Notes: generated by a model from the letters alone, not told the origin. Positions 17,924-26,667 are shown, numbered from the stretch's first letter. The stretch: DNA of 64,000 bases from Elusimicrobia bacterium GWA2_56_46 (GCA_001799575.1 MGTT01000030.1:1-64000), one strand, 5' to 3'. A program made the numbers and translations.

Positions 17924-18912
17924 TAAGAAAAAGAGAGCCCGGCAAAACTTCTGTGACCGAGCCGGTCGAAGCGCAGCAAAGTTTCACCGTAGCCGTACCA
18001 ATACTGGAAATAAAGCGCGAAATTCATGCGCGGAAGCTGCTGGCGGAATTCGAACCCGTAAGATTTTTTTCGCCTGTACCGGAACAGCGGCGTCTTTAGA
18101 TCCAGTTGGTGATTTTTCAGGCTTCCTCCCCATAAAAAGTTCCTGACGCTTATCCCGGCTTCTCCCTGCCCCATATAGTCGAGGAAGTTGTTTTTGCTTC
18201 CGACAGCTCTAAGGTAGTCGTTCTGGCCGGAATAACCGGAGGCGCGCCAGAGTTTAACGTACAGCAGCGCTTTATCGGCCAGGAAAGAGTTAGGCACTTC
18301 CAGTTTTTCACGGGACTCAAGGCCGAACCTGAGCATAATGTATTGCCGGTTCCAGCTTCGCGACCGGTTCCCGGCGAGGCCGTTGGATTCGTGCTCCAGG
18401 GGGGCGATGATGATATTGCGTAATTTGACCCGGCCGATGCTCAGGACGTTTACAGGGTAATCCAGAAAAAACTCCGGATTATAGTCGCTCTCCTCGAACG
18501 GCATGGATTTTTGGCCTTCGTTCCAGAGCGACTTCTGCGTATAACCGATATAGGCGGGGAAAAGATTGTACCTGAGGACATACAGGTTCGGTTCCAATAC
18601 CCGGAACTTCATGCTTATCTGGAACTTGACCTGCGCGTTGCTGTCGGAAGGCCAATGGTTTATCGCGAAGTAATTCACTTTATGCGCTGAAACCGCCCTG
18701 TCGGTTTTTCTTCCGAAGTAAGCGCTTTGAGGCGACGTCCGCTGCTCTTCGGTGGGCAGGGTGTTTTCGGGGTTGTTCACGTCTTCCTGCCGGCTTGCAG
18801 CGTCGGCAGGCGGGGCCGCCGCTACGGGTGGAGTTTGCGCCTGAAGTCCGCCCGTCAAGACATCAAAAGCGGAAAGCAGCGCGTAAATAAAAGCGATAAC
18901 AGATATTTTCAT
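17920..18912 (-). CDS. pldA: Outer-membrane phospholipase A (PldA/OMPLA family)
   Basis: This 330-residue barrel enzyme hydrolyses phospholipids that reach the outer leaflet of the outer membrane. With the ATG at 18912 the signal peptide spans about residues 1-26. The catalytic signature is clear: His174 and Ser176 in LEHESNG and Asn188 in SRSWNRQY, with the same 14-residue His-Asn spacing as E. coli OMPLA (His142, Ser144, Asn156). It is preceded by a proline-rich linker (about 27-60). A TTG at 18924 is an alternative start. It lies directly after the DUF4833 lipoprotein gene (16 bases) and converges on the tam-lnb operon. Confidence 0.93.
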   Translation of the reverse strand: MKISVIAFIYALLSAFDVLTGGLQAQTPPVAAAPPADAASRQEDVNNPENTLPTEEQRTSPQSAYFGRKTDRAVSAHKVNYFAINHWPSDSNAQVKFQISMKFRVLEPNLYVLRYNLFPAYIGYTQKSLWNEGQKSMPFEESDYNPEFFLDYPVNVLSIGRVKLRNIIIAPLEHESNGLAGNRSRSWNRQYIMLRFGLESREKLEVPNSFLADKALLYVKLWRASGYSGQNDYLRAVGSKNNFLDYMGQGEAGISVRNFLWGGSLKNHQLDLKTPLFRYRRKKSYGFEFRQQLPRMNFALYFQYWYGYGETLLRFDRLGHRSFAGLSFSY

Positions 18913-18928
18913 GAGCCAAAACAAGGCG

Positions 18929-19519
18929 TTATTCAGGAAATATTTTTTCGCGGCAGGGCGCTCCTGTTTCCAGGTCTTTTCCGAATACCTCGATATATTC
19001 GACTTTGGGCCCCAGCAGCTTTTCGCGGGCCTGGATGAACATCTTTTCCAGAATAACCGGCCGGTCTTTAATTTTAACCTCGGCGTGCGCCGCGTCCCCG
19101 TCCTTTTTTACCAGCAGCGGCAGCCAGGAGGCGCTCGCTAAAGTCAGTATATAACCGTTAGGCGCGGGCTTTATCTTTATACCGTAGGCTTTCTTTTTTT
19201 CCAGCCAGTTGAGTTTCTTCCGGCGTCCGTCCTCCGCCAGGAGCACCCAGTACGCGATCACCGGCCCGGCGGGATCCAGCTCTCCGGCGTCTGTGAAGAC
19301 CGCTTCGTAATGCACGACGTTGGCGTTTTTGTTCCGCTCTATCAGGAACAGCGGCTGGGTATTTAAATGCGCCGCCGCGGCCTTTTTAGCGGGAACGGCG
19401 GTCTCTTTGGGAACCGGAGCGCGCCCCGGTACTATTGTCGCCAGGCTTTTGCAGCCGGTAAACGAAAATAACGCGCCCAGAAGCGCGGGAACGGAAACCC
19501 GCAGCATTATTCCTTTCAT
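18929..19519 (-). CDS. DUF4833-type lipoprotein
   Basis: This 196-residue protein has a short signal peptide ending in SFTGC (Cys23), a poor but plausible lipobox. The body carries the DUF4833 pattern: FLIERNKNANVVHYEA, then PVIAYWVLLAEDG and a tryptophan-rich beta section. The family has no known function. I chose the ATG with GGGAGAG just upstream; an ATG 12 bases earlier is possible. The stop lies 16 bases before the pldA start, so the two are probably one transcript, together with the barrel gene upstream, as a small outer-membrane maintenance operon. Confidence 0.72.
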   Translation of the reverse strand: MKGIMLRVSVPALLGALFSFTGCKSLATIVPGRAPVPKETAVPAKKAAAAHLNTQPLFLIERNKNANVVHYEAVFTDAGELDPAGPVIAYWVLLAEDGRRKKLNWLEKKKAYGIKIKPAPNGYILTLASASWLPLLVKKDGDAAHAEVKIKDRPVILEKMFIQAREKLLGPKVEYIEVFGKDLETGAPCREKIFPE

Positions 19520-19557
19520 TAACTCTCCCATTACCGCGTCATCGTGTGCGTGCGGTG

Positions 19558-20007
19558 TCAGCGTCCGAAGTAGTAGCGCAGGCCGATGTTTACGTTAACC
19601 TCCGCGGCGTCGTCGTGGGACAAAAAGAAGACGGGAACTATATCAAGAAATATCTCCACGGTGTCGCGCGGCAGCCAGTAAGCGGCGCCGGCGACCGCGC
19701 GCAGCCCTAAGCCGCTATGATGGTCGTCGCCGAGCTGTGCGCCCAGCCCCAGATAAACGGGGAGTCTGCCCTTGGCCGGTTGGGGCAGAACCTTCCAGCT
19801 ATGCCACAAGTAGTCGCCATACAGGGTGACGTCTCCGTCGAGACCCAGCCCCATATCCAGCGCCCGGCTGTCGTCCAGCCATAACTTGGCCGTGGCGCCG
19901 GAGGGGTCGCCCAGAACCACCCCCGCGCCGAAATCGCCCGCCTTTTGGGCCCGCAGCGGGCTTGCCGCGAAAGTGAGCGCGCAAAACAAAGCCAGCGGTA
20001 TTTTCAT
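19558..20007 (-). CDS. Small outer-membrane barrel (DUF3996-like)
   Basis: This 149-residue protein has a signal peptide (residues 1-20, ending PLRA) and a glycine/aromatic strand pattern of a small barrel, with GDPSGATAKLWLDD near the N-terminus and a terminal GLRYYFGR. The GDPxGxTxK motif recurs in DUF3996/BAPKO_0422-type barrels. AAGGAG precedes the ATG. Regulon site E sits about 50 bases upstream. It is the first gene of the leftward run that continues with the DUF4833 lipoprotein and pldA. Function is unknown. Confidence 0.7.
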   Translation of the reverse strand: MKIPLALFCALTFAASPLRAQKAGDFGAGVVLGDPSGATAKLWLDDSRALDMGLGLDGDVTLYGDYLWHSWKVLPQPAKGRLPVYLGLGAQLGDDHHSGLGLRAVAGAAYWLPRDTVEIFLDIVPVFFLSHDDAAEVNVNIGLRYYFGR

Positions 20008-20055
20008 TAGTGTGTCTCCTTATCCCTGCAAGGGTAGTTATCCTGAACCGCTAAC

Positions 20056-20097
20056 AGGATACCCATTACGCGCACCGGAGCGCTATGCGGAATTATA
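20056..20097 (-). promoter_or_regulatory. Shared box plus -10 (regulon site E)
   Basis: On the minus strand TATAATTCCGCATAGCG (20097-20081) is followed 36 bases later by TATCCT (20061-20056) in GGTATCCTGT. Site F has the same boxes with the same spacing and shares CCGCAAG just before. The -10 ends about 50 bases before the small-barrel gene. Confidence 0.6.
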
Positions 20098-20162
20098 CTT
20101 GCGGACGTACGTAAGATCCACAAAGATTTGAAATAGTACTAATCGCATTAGTCACAAATCGC

Positions 20163-20223
20163 TTGACTTGTAACCGGCGTATTTTTATAATTAATGAGGG
20201 GGGCGGATCATTTCATGATCCGC
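20163..20223 (+). promoter_or_regulatory. Sigma70-type promoter with palindromic operator candidate
   Basis: TTGACT (20163-20168), a 17-base spacer and TATAAT (20186-20191) form a good housekeeping promoter reading towards the kinase gene at 20351. A perfect 9-bp inverted repeat, GCGGATCAT/ATGATCCGC (20203-20223), lies at the expected transcription start, where a repressor could block it. A smaller palindrome ACTAAT-CGC-ATTAGT is at 20138-20152. These and site E are all I see in the 343-base gap 20008-20350. Confidence 0.6.
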
Positions 20224-20350
20224 GCATGACGCTTTACTCATACCGTCAGTTTTTCATCTCGTTCCGTTTTTCCGCGGTATCTTTCACGCACCATAACCGG
20301 TAACACCGGCTCCCTGAAGTGATGTGCAGGTAACTGCGGGGGGGGGGCTT

Positions 20351-21505
20351 ATGAAATTTTGCGAGGTCAGCGGTGTCACGGACTCCGGGCGTTCCGGTGC
20401 GCAGGTCCCTGGTAAGGAACCGGCTCAACTGGAACTCGTCGATATCCGTGATCATCAATTGGCGGAAAGAAGCGCTCTGCGGCTGGCGGCCCTGGCGTAC
20501 GACTACGGCGATGCCGTCATTATTCGCGATTTTAAAGACCGGATCATCGCCTGGAACAGGGGCGCGCAAAAAATGTACGGCTATAGCGAAGAGGAGGCGC
20601 TGGGGATGAATATCAGGCGCCTCATACCTAAAACCCCCCCTGTCCGCGAGCGTGAACTTATCCGGCTGCCGTCGCAGGGACGGAACCCGGAGCCGATCGA
20701 GACCATGCGCCGCACGAAAGACGGCAGAATCCTGGAAGTGCTGGCGACATTTACGGTTCTTTGCGAAGAGAACGGTTCTCCGGTGGAGATCGTCTCCACT
20801 GAACGGGACATTACGAAGCAAAAACTGGCGGAGCGGGAATTGCGCAGGCTGCACACGCGGGTCGTCTCCGCGCAGGAAACTGAGCGCAGACGTCTTGCCC
20901 GTGAATTGCATGACGGCGTCGGTCAGATACTTTCGGGGGTAAAATTCAGGCTTGAGTCTCTGCCCGGGAAGATAGCGCTGAGCGGGGGGGATAAGGAGAA
21001 AGTCCTTGAGCTGGGCGGGTTCCTGGATAACGCCATCTCGGAAATCCGCCGGGTTTCCAAGAACCTTATGCCTTCGGAACTGGAGGACCTGGGTCTTGAA
21101 CCGGCCCTGCGCACGCTTTGCCGCGAGTTCAAGAGCCAGGCGGGAGTCCAGGTAACGCTGCGGATCGGACGTATTCCGAAAGTCGTCGCTCCGGAGCTGG
21201 CGCTGGCGCTTTTCCGCATAGCCCAGGAGGCGCTTAACAATATAGGGAAACATTCCGGAGCGGACATGGTTTCGGTCGACCTCTCATGTAAAAAAAGGGA
21301 GATCGCGTTAAGGGTGAGAGACAATGGCGTCGGATTTATTCCCGGCGGCGGCAGGCCGCTGAACGGGCGCGGTATCGGACTCGGCAGTATGCGCGAACGG
21401 GCTGAGTCGCTCGGAGGCGGCATCGAATTCCGTTCGGCGCCGGGCGTCGGGACTACGCTCGAGGTTCACACGCCCCTATTGAGCGCGGGGGGGTACGCAA
21501 GATGA
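20351..21505 (+). CDS. PAS-domain histidine kinase (HisKA_3)
   Basis: This 384-residue soluble kinase has a PAS domain (about residues 45-160; AVIIRDFKDRIIAWNRGAQK) and a HisKA_3 dimerisation domain with His187 in ARELHDGVGQIL. The ATPase domain follows (RDNGVGF, GRGIGLGSMRER). It closely matches the C-terminal third of the CheB-CheR kinase at 4865, so one likely arose from the other. The ATG at 20351 follows a GGGGGGGGG ribosome site. Its stop overlaps the regulator gene at 21502 by four bases, so the two form a translationally coupled pair. The absence of membrane segments points to a cytoplasmic signal. Confidence 0.92.
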   Translation: MKFCEVSGVTDSGRSGAQVPGKEPAQLELVDIRDHQLAERSALRLAALAYDYGDAVIIRDFKDRIIAWNRGAQKMYGYSEEEALGMNIRRLIPKTPPVRERELIRLPSQGRNPEPIETMRRTKDGRILEVLATFTVLCEENGSPVEIVSTERDITKQKLAERELRRLHTRVVSAQETERRRLARELHDGVGQILSGVKFRLESLPGKIALSGGDKEKVLELGGFLDNAISEIRRVSKNLMPSELEDLGLEPALRTLCREFKSQAGVQVTLRIGRIPKVVAPELALALFRIAQEALNNIGKHSGADMVSVDLSCKKREIALRVRDNGVGFIPGGGRPLNGRGIGLGSMRERAESLGGGIEFRSAPGVGTTLEVHTPLLSAGGYAR

Positions 21506-22161
21506 AAAAAAGAATCCGGGCCGGGATCAAAGTATTGCTTGTCGACGATCACCCCGTTCTTCGCGAAGGGGTGCGTTCCTATCTGATCGATCACGAGATC
21601 GTGGTCGCGGGTGAGGCTTCCAATGCCAGGGAGGCCCTGCGCAAGGCCAGGGAGCTGGCGCCTGATGTCATCGTTCTGGACGTGAATCTGCCTTCGCTCG
21701 ACGGGGGAGAGCTGGCCCGCCGGCTGCGCCGGACCGTACCCGCGGCCAGGATCATCGCTTTCAGCGTCCATTCCAGCGAGGAATATGTGGTACGGATGGC
21801 CCGCTGCGGCGCGCACGGCTATGTGATGAAAGACCGTCCGACGGCGGAACTGCTGGAAGCCATCAGGCATGTATCCGCGGGCGGTCTGCATTTCCCCTCC
21901 GGCATGAGTGACTCTCTTCTGGCTCCGCCGCCCGGGGCCGCACCCCGCCCGCCGGACAACTCCGCGCTGACGAGCCGGGAACAGGAGGTGCTGGCTTTGC
22001 TCGCCGATGGGCATTCCAATAAAAGCGTCGCGGACAGGCTCGGTATCAGCGTCCGGACGGCTGAAACGCACCGGGAGCATCTGTCGCATAAATTGAATAT
22101 ACTCACAATTGCCGGGCTCACCAAATATGCGATCCAGTACGGACTGACTTCCCTTAAGTAA
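21502..22161 (+). CDS. NarL/LuxR-family response regulator 3
   Basis: This 219-residue regulator has a receiver domain with Asp60 in VLDVNLPSLDGGE and a LuxR helix-turn-helix (about 148-210; LTSREQEVLALLADG, NKSVADRLGIS). It overlaps the PAS kinase gene by four bases and is its evident partner. It is most similar to the regulator at 9840. Regulon site D, with a TCAG-CGTAATACTA-CTGA inverted repeat suited to a dimeric regulator, lies 60-130 bases downstream, so it may control the SBBP gene that follows. Confidence 0.93.
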   Translation: MKKRIRAGIKVLLVDDHPVLREGVRSYLIDHEIVVAGEASNAREALRKARELAPDVIVLDVNLPSLDGGELARRLRRTVPAARIIAFSVHSSEEYVVRMARCGAHGYVMKDRPTAELLEAIRHVSAGGLHFPSGMSDSLLAPPPGAAPRPPDNSALTSREQEVLALLADGHSNKSVADRLGISVRTAETHREHLSHKLNILTIAGLTKYAIQYGLTSLK

Positions 22162-22228
22162 ACCCCTGCGCCTCTTTCTCCGTCTGAGAAAACATATCCC
22201 TCAGTAGTTCCCGCCGATCCGCGTCAGC

Positions 22229-22292
22229 GTAATACTACTGACCTGACCAGGCATAATTCCGAATAGATACGGAATCGGAGAAGGGCTATACT
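22229..22292 (+). promoter_or_regulatory. Shared two-box promoter (regulon site D)
   Basis: GTAATACTAC (22229-22238), flanked by TCAG and CTGA as an inverted repeat (22224-22241), is followed 23 bases later by CATAATTCCGAATAG (22252) and then by TATACT (22287-22292), 35 bases on. It matches site C position by position and lies about 45 bases before the SBBP-protein start. Confidence 0.62.
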
Positions 22293-22336
22293 TCTCTAAA
22301 CGCCAACATTGGCGGAACGATATGGAGGTACAGAAA

Positions 22337-25159
22337 ATGAGATTGATACCGTTGATTCTTAGGATGAGCCGATTGTTCATGGCGATGACTTTTATGAGCG
22401 GCATCGCAAGCCCGGTCTTCGCGCTGCCGGTGAACGCGCCGGCTTCCTTATATAAGGAAAGGGGCGTCATCCCGCAGGCCGGCCCGGTGAAAACAAGAAA
22501 AACCGCGCAAGCCCTTTCAAAGGCGGGCCGTTTGACGGCCCCTATGTCTTTCGAGGCCAATCGCGGCCAGACCGACGCGTCGGTAAAGTTCTTTACCCGC
22601 GCCGCCGGCTACAACCTGTATCTGACCGCTTCGGAGGCCGTGATGGTTGTGTCCAAAACCGCCGCCGAGGGGACTGAGCCCGAAGTGCTGCGCATGAAAC
22701 TGAAAGGCGCCAATGCGAACCCTTCCGTACGTGGCATGGAGATTATGCCCGGGTATACCAACTATCTCCTGGGAAATGACCGTTCAAAATGGCTGACGGA
22801 CGTGAAGCGCTACGGCAAAGTGAAGTTCGGCCAGGTCTATCCCGGCATCGACATGGTGTACCGTTTCGAGAAAGGTAATGTGGAGTACGATTTTGTAGTG
22901 GCGCCCGGAGCTAATCCCGGACGCATCCTTATGGGTTTTAAAGGCGCTAAAACCCTTCGGCTTGACCCCCAGGGCAACCTGGTTCTCCGCACCGGAACAG
23001 GAGAACTGACCTGCAAGGCCCCCGAACTGTACCAGACTCTGGGCGCCAGGAGAGTTCCGGTAAAAGGGCGCTTTGTGCTGGCCGCTAACAATAACGTCCG
23101 GTTCGAAGTAGGGGATTATATAAAGAGTAGGGAGCTGGTGATCGATCCCTCGCTGGGTTATTCAAGTTTTCTTGGCGGTACCGTGGACGATAAAGGTTAC
23201 GCGGTCACTGTCGACGCGACCGGCAACGCTTACCTTACCGGGACGACCATTTCGGCGGATTTCCCGGGGGTAGCCGGCTCGACCCAGACCTTCAACGGCG
23301 GCGGCACCGATATATTCGTGGCCAAGGTCAACCCGTCCGGATCGGCTACCGTGTGGGCCACCTATTACGGCGGCGCCGGAGATGACAGCGGACTCGGCAT
23401 CAGCGTGGACGGTACGGGCAAAGTCTACGTCACGGGTTCCACCACCGGCACGCTCCCCCTCAGAACCTTGCTTGGTCCCGGAGGCGGCACTGACGCTTTT
23501 CTAACGGCTTTCGCGGCCGACGGCGCTTCGACAATTTATTCGGTTCAATTCGGCGGAGCGCAGGTGGAGAGCGGCAATGGGGTAATCGTGGACGCGGCGG
23601 GTAACGCTTACGTTACCGGCGTTACCGGCTCTATCGCTGTAAATACTTTCCCTACTACCGCGCTCTCGGCGCAGCCTCTCGCGGTCGCAGGCGCGCAGAC
23701 CGACGCTTTCGTGGCGAAGTTTAACGCGGCCGGCGCGCAGGTCTATGCCACCTACCTGGGCGGAACCGGCATCGATAACGGCAACGCGATCGCCATTGAC
23801 GCAGCCGGCAATGCCTATGTCACCGGCAAATGCGGAGACGATTTCGTATCGGTCGCTGCGTACCCCACTGTTTTTAAGAACACCGTCAGCGGGGCTTCAG
23901 ACGCGTTCATTGTCAAAGTGGATCCGACCGGCGCTAATTTTGTCTATAAAACGTACGTGGGCGGCTCGGGCATTGACGAGGGTGCCGGCATCGCGGTAGA
24001 CAGTCTGAACGATATTTATGTGACAGGCTACACGTTTTCCGCGGACTTCCCCGGCCCCGGCACTGACACCGGCGGTATCCCGTATGCCAATGCCAAGATC
24101 GGGCAAACGACCATCGGGACCGCCCCGGATGCGTTTGTCTTTAAACTTCGCCCGTTCACCGCCGGCGGCGGAGCTAACGACGGAGTGTATTCCACCTATC
24201 TGGGCGCTTCGGGCGATGACAGGGCCGCCGCTATCGCGGTGGATAGCGCGTTCAACACTTATGTTACAGGGATCACTTTCTCCGGAGATTTCCCCATGGT
24301 GAGTCCGATCGCCGGAGGCGCATCGCTCGTCGGGGCCCCGGAAGCGTTCGTTACGCAGATCGGCCCGACGGGCGGGGTCATCGGCTTTTCCACCTATCTG
24401 GGCGGAACCGTGATGACCGGGGGACAAGGGATCGCCCTGGATAGCGTAAAGAACATCTATGTGACCGGATGGACGAATTCATCGGCCGCGACTTTTCCAA
24501 CGGCCACTCCGTTCCAGGCGGCTAACGCGGGCTCGTTCGACGCCTTTATCTCGAAGTTCGGCTCCGTTTCGTTCCCGGCGTCCGTCTGCACTATCAACGG
24601 CGTCAGCCCGGTTTCCGGGTTTACGCTCGGGGGAACCACGGTGACCATTACCGGTACGGGGTTTGTCGCTAACTCAGGCCCGGGAGGCGTGACTTTTGAC
24701 GGGATAAACGCTCAGAGCTATGCGGTGAACGCTTCCTCCACCGTGATCACCGCGGTGACTCCCAGGCATCCCCTTGCGGGGGCGCTTGTGGCGGGATCGG
24801 TGCCGCTCAACGTGGTGACCCTGGCCGGCACGTGTTCTTCGGCGTATAACTATCTCATTGCGCCGGCGGCGGCCAGCGGAGCCTGCGGGGAGGACTTCTT
24901 CTTCCCGTCGCCCGCGACCGGAAACACCGGTAACTTCGCGTACTGCATGGCGCTGCCCGGCACGGTCAAGATCCGTATCTATAATGCGATCGGGGATCTG
25001 GCGGCCAAAATAGAGGACACGAAACCGGCGGGCGCCCAACTCTCGACTCTCAATACCGCCAGGCTGGCGCCGGGCGTTTATCTCTACCGCCTGGAAAAGA
25101 ACTACGGCGGCGGGAATTCTACCACCTCGAAAGTAAAGAAATTCTTAGTTCGGCATTAA
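22337..25159 (+). CDS. SBBP-repeat secreted protein with C-terminal sorting-like domain
   Basis: This roughly 940-residue protein has a signal peptide and an N-terminal domain (about 55-275) starting with FEANRGQTD, typical of SBBP-repeat proteins. About ten SBBP beta-propeller repeats follow (about 280-740; DATGNAYLTGTT, DAAGNAYVTGVT and the like), then an IPT/TIG domain (about 755-850). The C-terminal 80 residues (VKIRIYNAIGDL, LAPGVYLYRLE, KKFLVRH) resemble FlgD-like or type IX secretion tail domains. It is likely exported to the cell surface. The ATG at 22337 is preferred to one 15 bases earlier because GGAGG lies between them. Regulon site D lies upstream and the PorV/OmpA-like gene follows at once. 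Confidence 0.85.
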   Translation: MRLIPLILRMSRLFMAMTFMSGIASPVFALPVNAPASLYKERGVIPQAGPVKTRKTAQALSKAGRLTAPMSFEANRGQTDASVKFFTRAAGYNLYLTASEAVMVVSKTAAEGTEPEVLRMKLKGANANPSVRGMEIMPGYTNYLLGNDRSKWLTDVKRYGKVKFGQVYPGIDMVYRFEKGNVEYDFVVAPGANPGRILMGFKGAKTLRLDPQGNLVLRTGTGELTCKAPELYQTLGARRVPVKGRFVLAANNNVRFEVGDYIKSRELVIDPSLGYSSFLGGTVDDKGYAVTVDATGNAYLTGTTISADFPGVAGSTQTFNGGGTDIFVAKVNPSGSATVWATYYGGAGDDSGLGISVDGTGKVYVTGSTTGTLPLRTLLGPGGGTDAFLTAFAADGASTIYSVQFGGAQVESGNGVIVDAAGNAYVTGVTGSIAVNTFPTTALSAQPLAVAGAQTDAFVAKFNAAGAQVYATYLGGTGIDNGNAIAIDAAGNAYVTGKCGDDFVSVAAYPTVFKNTVSGASDAFIVKVDPTGANFVYKTYVGGSGIDEGAGIAVDSLNDIYVTGYTFSADFPGPGTDTGGIPYANAKIGQTTIGTAPDAFVFKLRPFTAGGGANDGVYSTYLGASGDDRAAAIAVDSAFNTYVTGITFSGDFPMVSPIAGGASLVGAPEAFVTQIGPTGGVIGFSTYLGGTVMTGGQGIALDSVKNIYVTGWTNSSAATFPTATPFQAANAGSFDAFISKFGSVSFPASVCTINGVSPVSGFTLGGTTVTITGTGFVANSGPGGVTFDGINAQSYAVNASSTVITAVTPRHPLAGALVAGSVPLNVVTLAGTCSSAYNYLIAPAAASGACGEDFFFPSPATGNTGNFAYCMALPGTVKIRIYNAIGDLAAKIEDTKPAGAQLSTLNTARLAPGVYLYRLEKNYGGGNSTTSKVKKFLVRH

Positions 25160-25171
25160 TGGAGGATGTTC

Positions 25172-26608
25172 ATGAAAATATTATCTATAGGAATAGGGGT
25201 TATCTGCGCGGCCCTGCTCTGCGGCCCGGTCTCGGCCGTTGAAACAGATTACGCGGCGGGCTCGGCGGCCCTGCCGCTGCAGCAGGCCGGAGGTTCGGCC
25301 AGGGCCATGGGTATGGCGTCGGCCGTAGTCGCGGTTCCGCAGGGATCGGCGTCCCTGCTCTGGAACCCGGCCGGCTTGAGCCGGATGGACTGTACGGAGG
25401 TCGGTCTTCACCATAACACAGGCCTCGGCGATACCCTCCAGGAGGTAGCGATCTTCGGCATACCCCTGGGCCCGGTTAAACCCCTGGATCCCGCCAATAA
25501 GGAATGTCGGGGGGGCGCCCTGGGCGGCCTCGCCGCCTCTTTCGGCTACGTTGACTATGGCAGTTTCAGCGGCAGAAACGACCTGGGAGTTCAGACGGTG
25601 AACTACCACGCGCGGGATTATTCCGGCAGCCTGGGCTGGGGTATTGGGCTGTTGCGCGGCTTTTCAGGAGGTATAGTCCTGAAAGGCAATCAGTCGGAAT
25701 TCCCTGACAAGACCTATTCGGCCTATACTACGGATGTCGGGTTCTTGTGGACCGTGCTCCCTGCTTTAGACCTGGGTGTAGCTTATTCCAACATCAGCCT
25801 GGGCAGCAATATCGGTAAAATAGCCTCAGGATTGCGTCTGGGAGCGGCCTGGACCGTGGATAAACACTGGCTCCTGGCGGCTTCAGGCGAACTGCAGAAT
25901 AACGCGATGAACCGCCTCCAGTTGGGAACCGAATATCTGATAGGCAACACTGAACAGAAATCCAATATTCTGGCCCTTCGCGCCGGCTATCAGGCCAACT
26001 ATCCAAATCCGCAGTTGAGCGGCCTGACCGGCCTCACTATGGGTCTGGGCTATACGTTCAGCCGGTCAATGGTCCTGGACTATGCCATGGTGCCCGCCGG
26101 AGAACTGGGAGCCTCGCATCGCTTGAGCCTGACCATCAAGTTCGATTGCCCGAAAAAAAAGAAACGCCCGGTCGTGGTGGTGGCCGTTGCCGTGCTCGCG
26201 CCGAAGCCTGCGTCTGCGCCCCAGGCCAAGGTCATTGTGCCGGCCATTGTGGCCAAGGAAGTAATTCTGGAAGATTCGTATTTTGATTTCGATTCGTCGG
26301 CTCTCAGGCCCGAGGGCATGGAGGCGATGCGAGAAAATGTCCAACTCCTGAAGGATAACCCGGATACCACAGTCAGCGTTGCGGGCTACACCTCCAGGCG
26401 CGGCACCGAAGAATACAACCAGAAATTGAGCGAGAGAAGGGCGGTGGCGGTGGCGGATTTCCTGGTTAAAGAGGGCATCGCTCCGGATCGGATCACCACT
26501 ATCGGATACGGCGAAACGCGGCCGGTGGAGTTCGAGGCCACGAATGAGAAAGACACGCCCGCCGCCCAGGCCAATAAGCGGGTGATTTCCACGGTAGAAG
26601 AGAAGTAG
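25172..26608 (+). CDS. PorV-like barrel fused to OmpA C-terminal domain
   Basis: This 478-residue protein has a signal peptide ending VSAV, then a PorV/PorQ-like barrel region (about 22-325) recognised by QAGGSARAMGMASAVVA and LLWNPAGLSRMD. A lysine/proline/alanine-rich linker (about 328-365) leads to an OmpA-like peptidoglycan-binding domain (about 370-478; YFDFDSSALRPEG, YTSRRGTEEYNQKLSERRA). It would sit in the outer membrane and be tied to the wall. GGAGG lies six bases before the ATG, which is 12 bases after the SBBP gene, so the two are co-transcribed. In Bacteroidota PorV shuttles tail-bearing cargo; a similar relation here is only inferred. Confidence 0.82.
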   Translation: MKILSIGIGVICAALLCGPVSAVETDYAAGSAALPLQQAGGSARAMGMASAVVAVPQGSASLLWNPAGLSRMDCTEVGLHHNTGLGDTLQEVAIFGIPLGPVKPLDPANKECRGGALGGLAASFGYVDYGSFSGRNDLGVQTVNYHARDYSGSLGWGIGLLRGFSGGIVLKGNQSEFPDKTYSAYTTDVGFLWTVLPALDLGVAYSNISLGSNIGKIASGLRLGAAWTVDKHWLLAASGELQNNAMNRLQLGTEYLIGNTEQKSNILALRAGYQANYPNPQLSGLTGLTMGLGYTFSRSMVLDYAMVPAGELGASHRLSLTIKFDCPKKKKRPVVVVAVAVLAPKPASAPQAKVIVPAIVAKEVILEDSYFDFDSSALRPEGMEAMRENVQLLKDNPDTTVSVAGYTSRRGTEEYNQKLSERRAVAVADFLVKEGIAPDRITTIGYGETRPVEFEATNEKDTPAAQANKRVISTVEEK

Positions 26609-26635
26609 GGGGAACAGGGGTTGCTTTGGGGGGGA

Positions 26636-26667
26636 CTGCGCCCCTGCCATACAGGGCAGGGGCGCAG
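26636..26667. other. 13-bp perfect hairpin
   Basis: CTGCGCCCCTGCC (26636-26648) pairs perfectly with 26655-26667 around a six-base loop, between the OmpA-fusion gene and the next Omp85 gene. There is no T-run after it, so a simple intrinsic terminator is unlikely; it could protect or attenuate the transcript. Confidence 0.7.
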
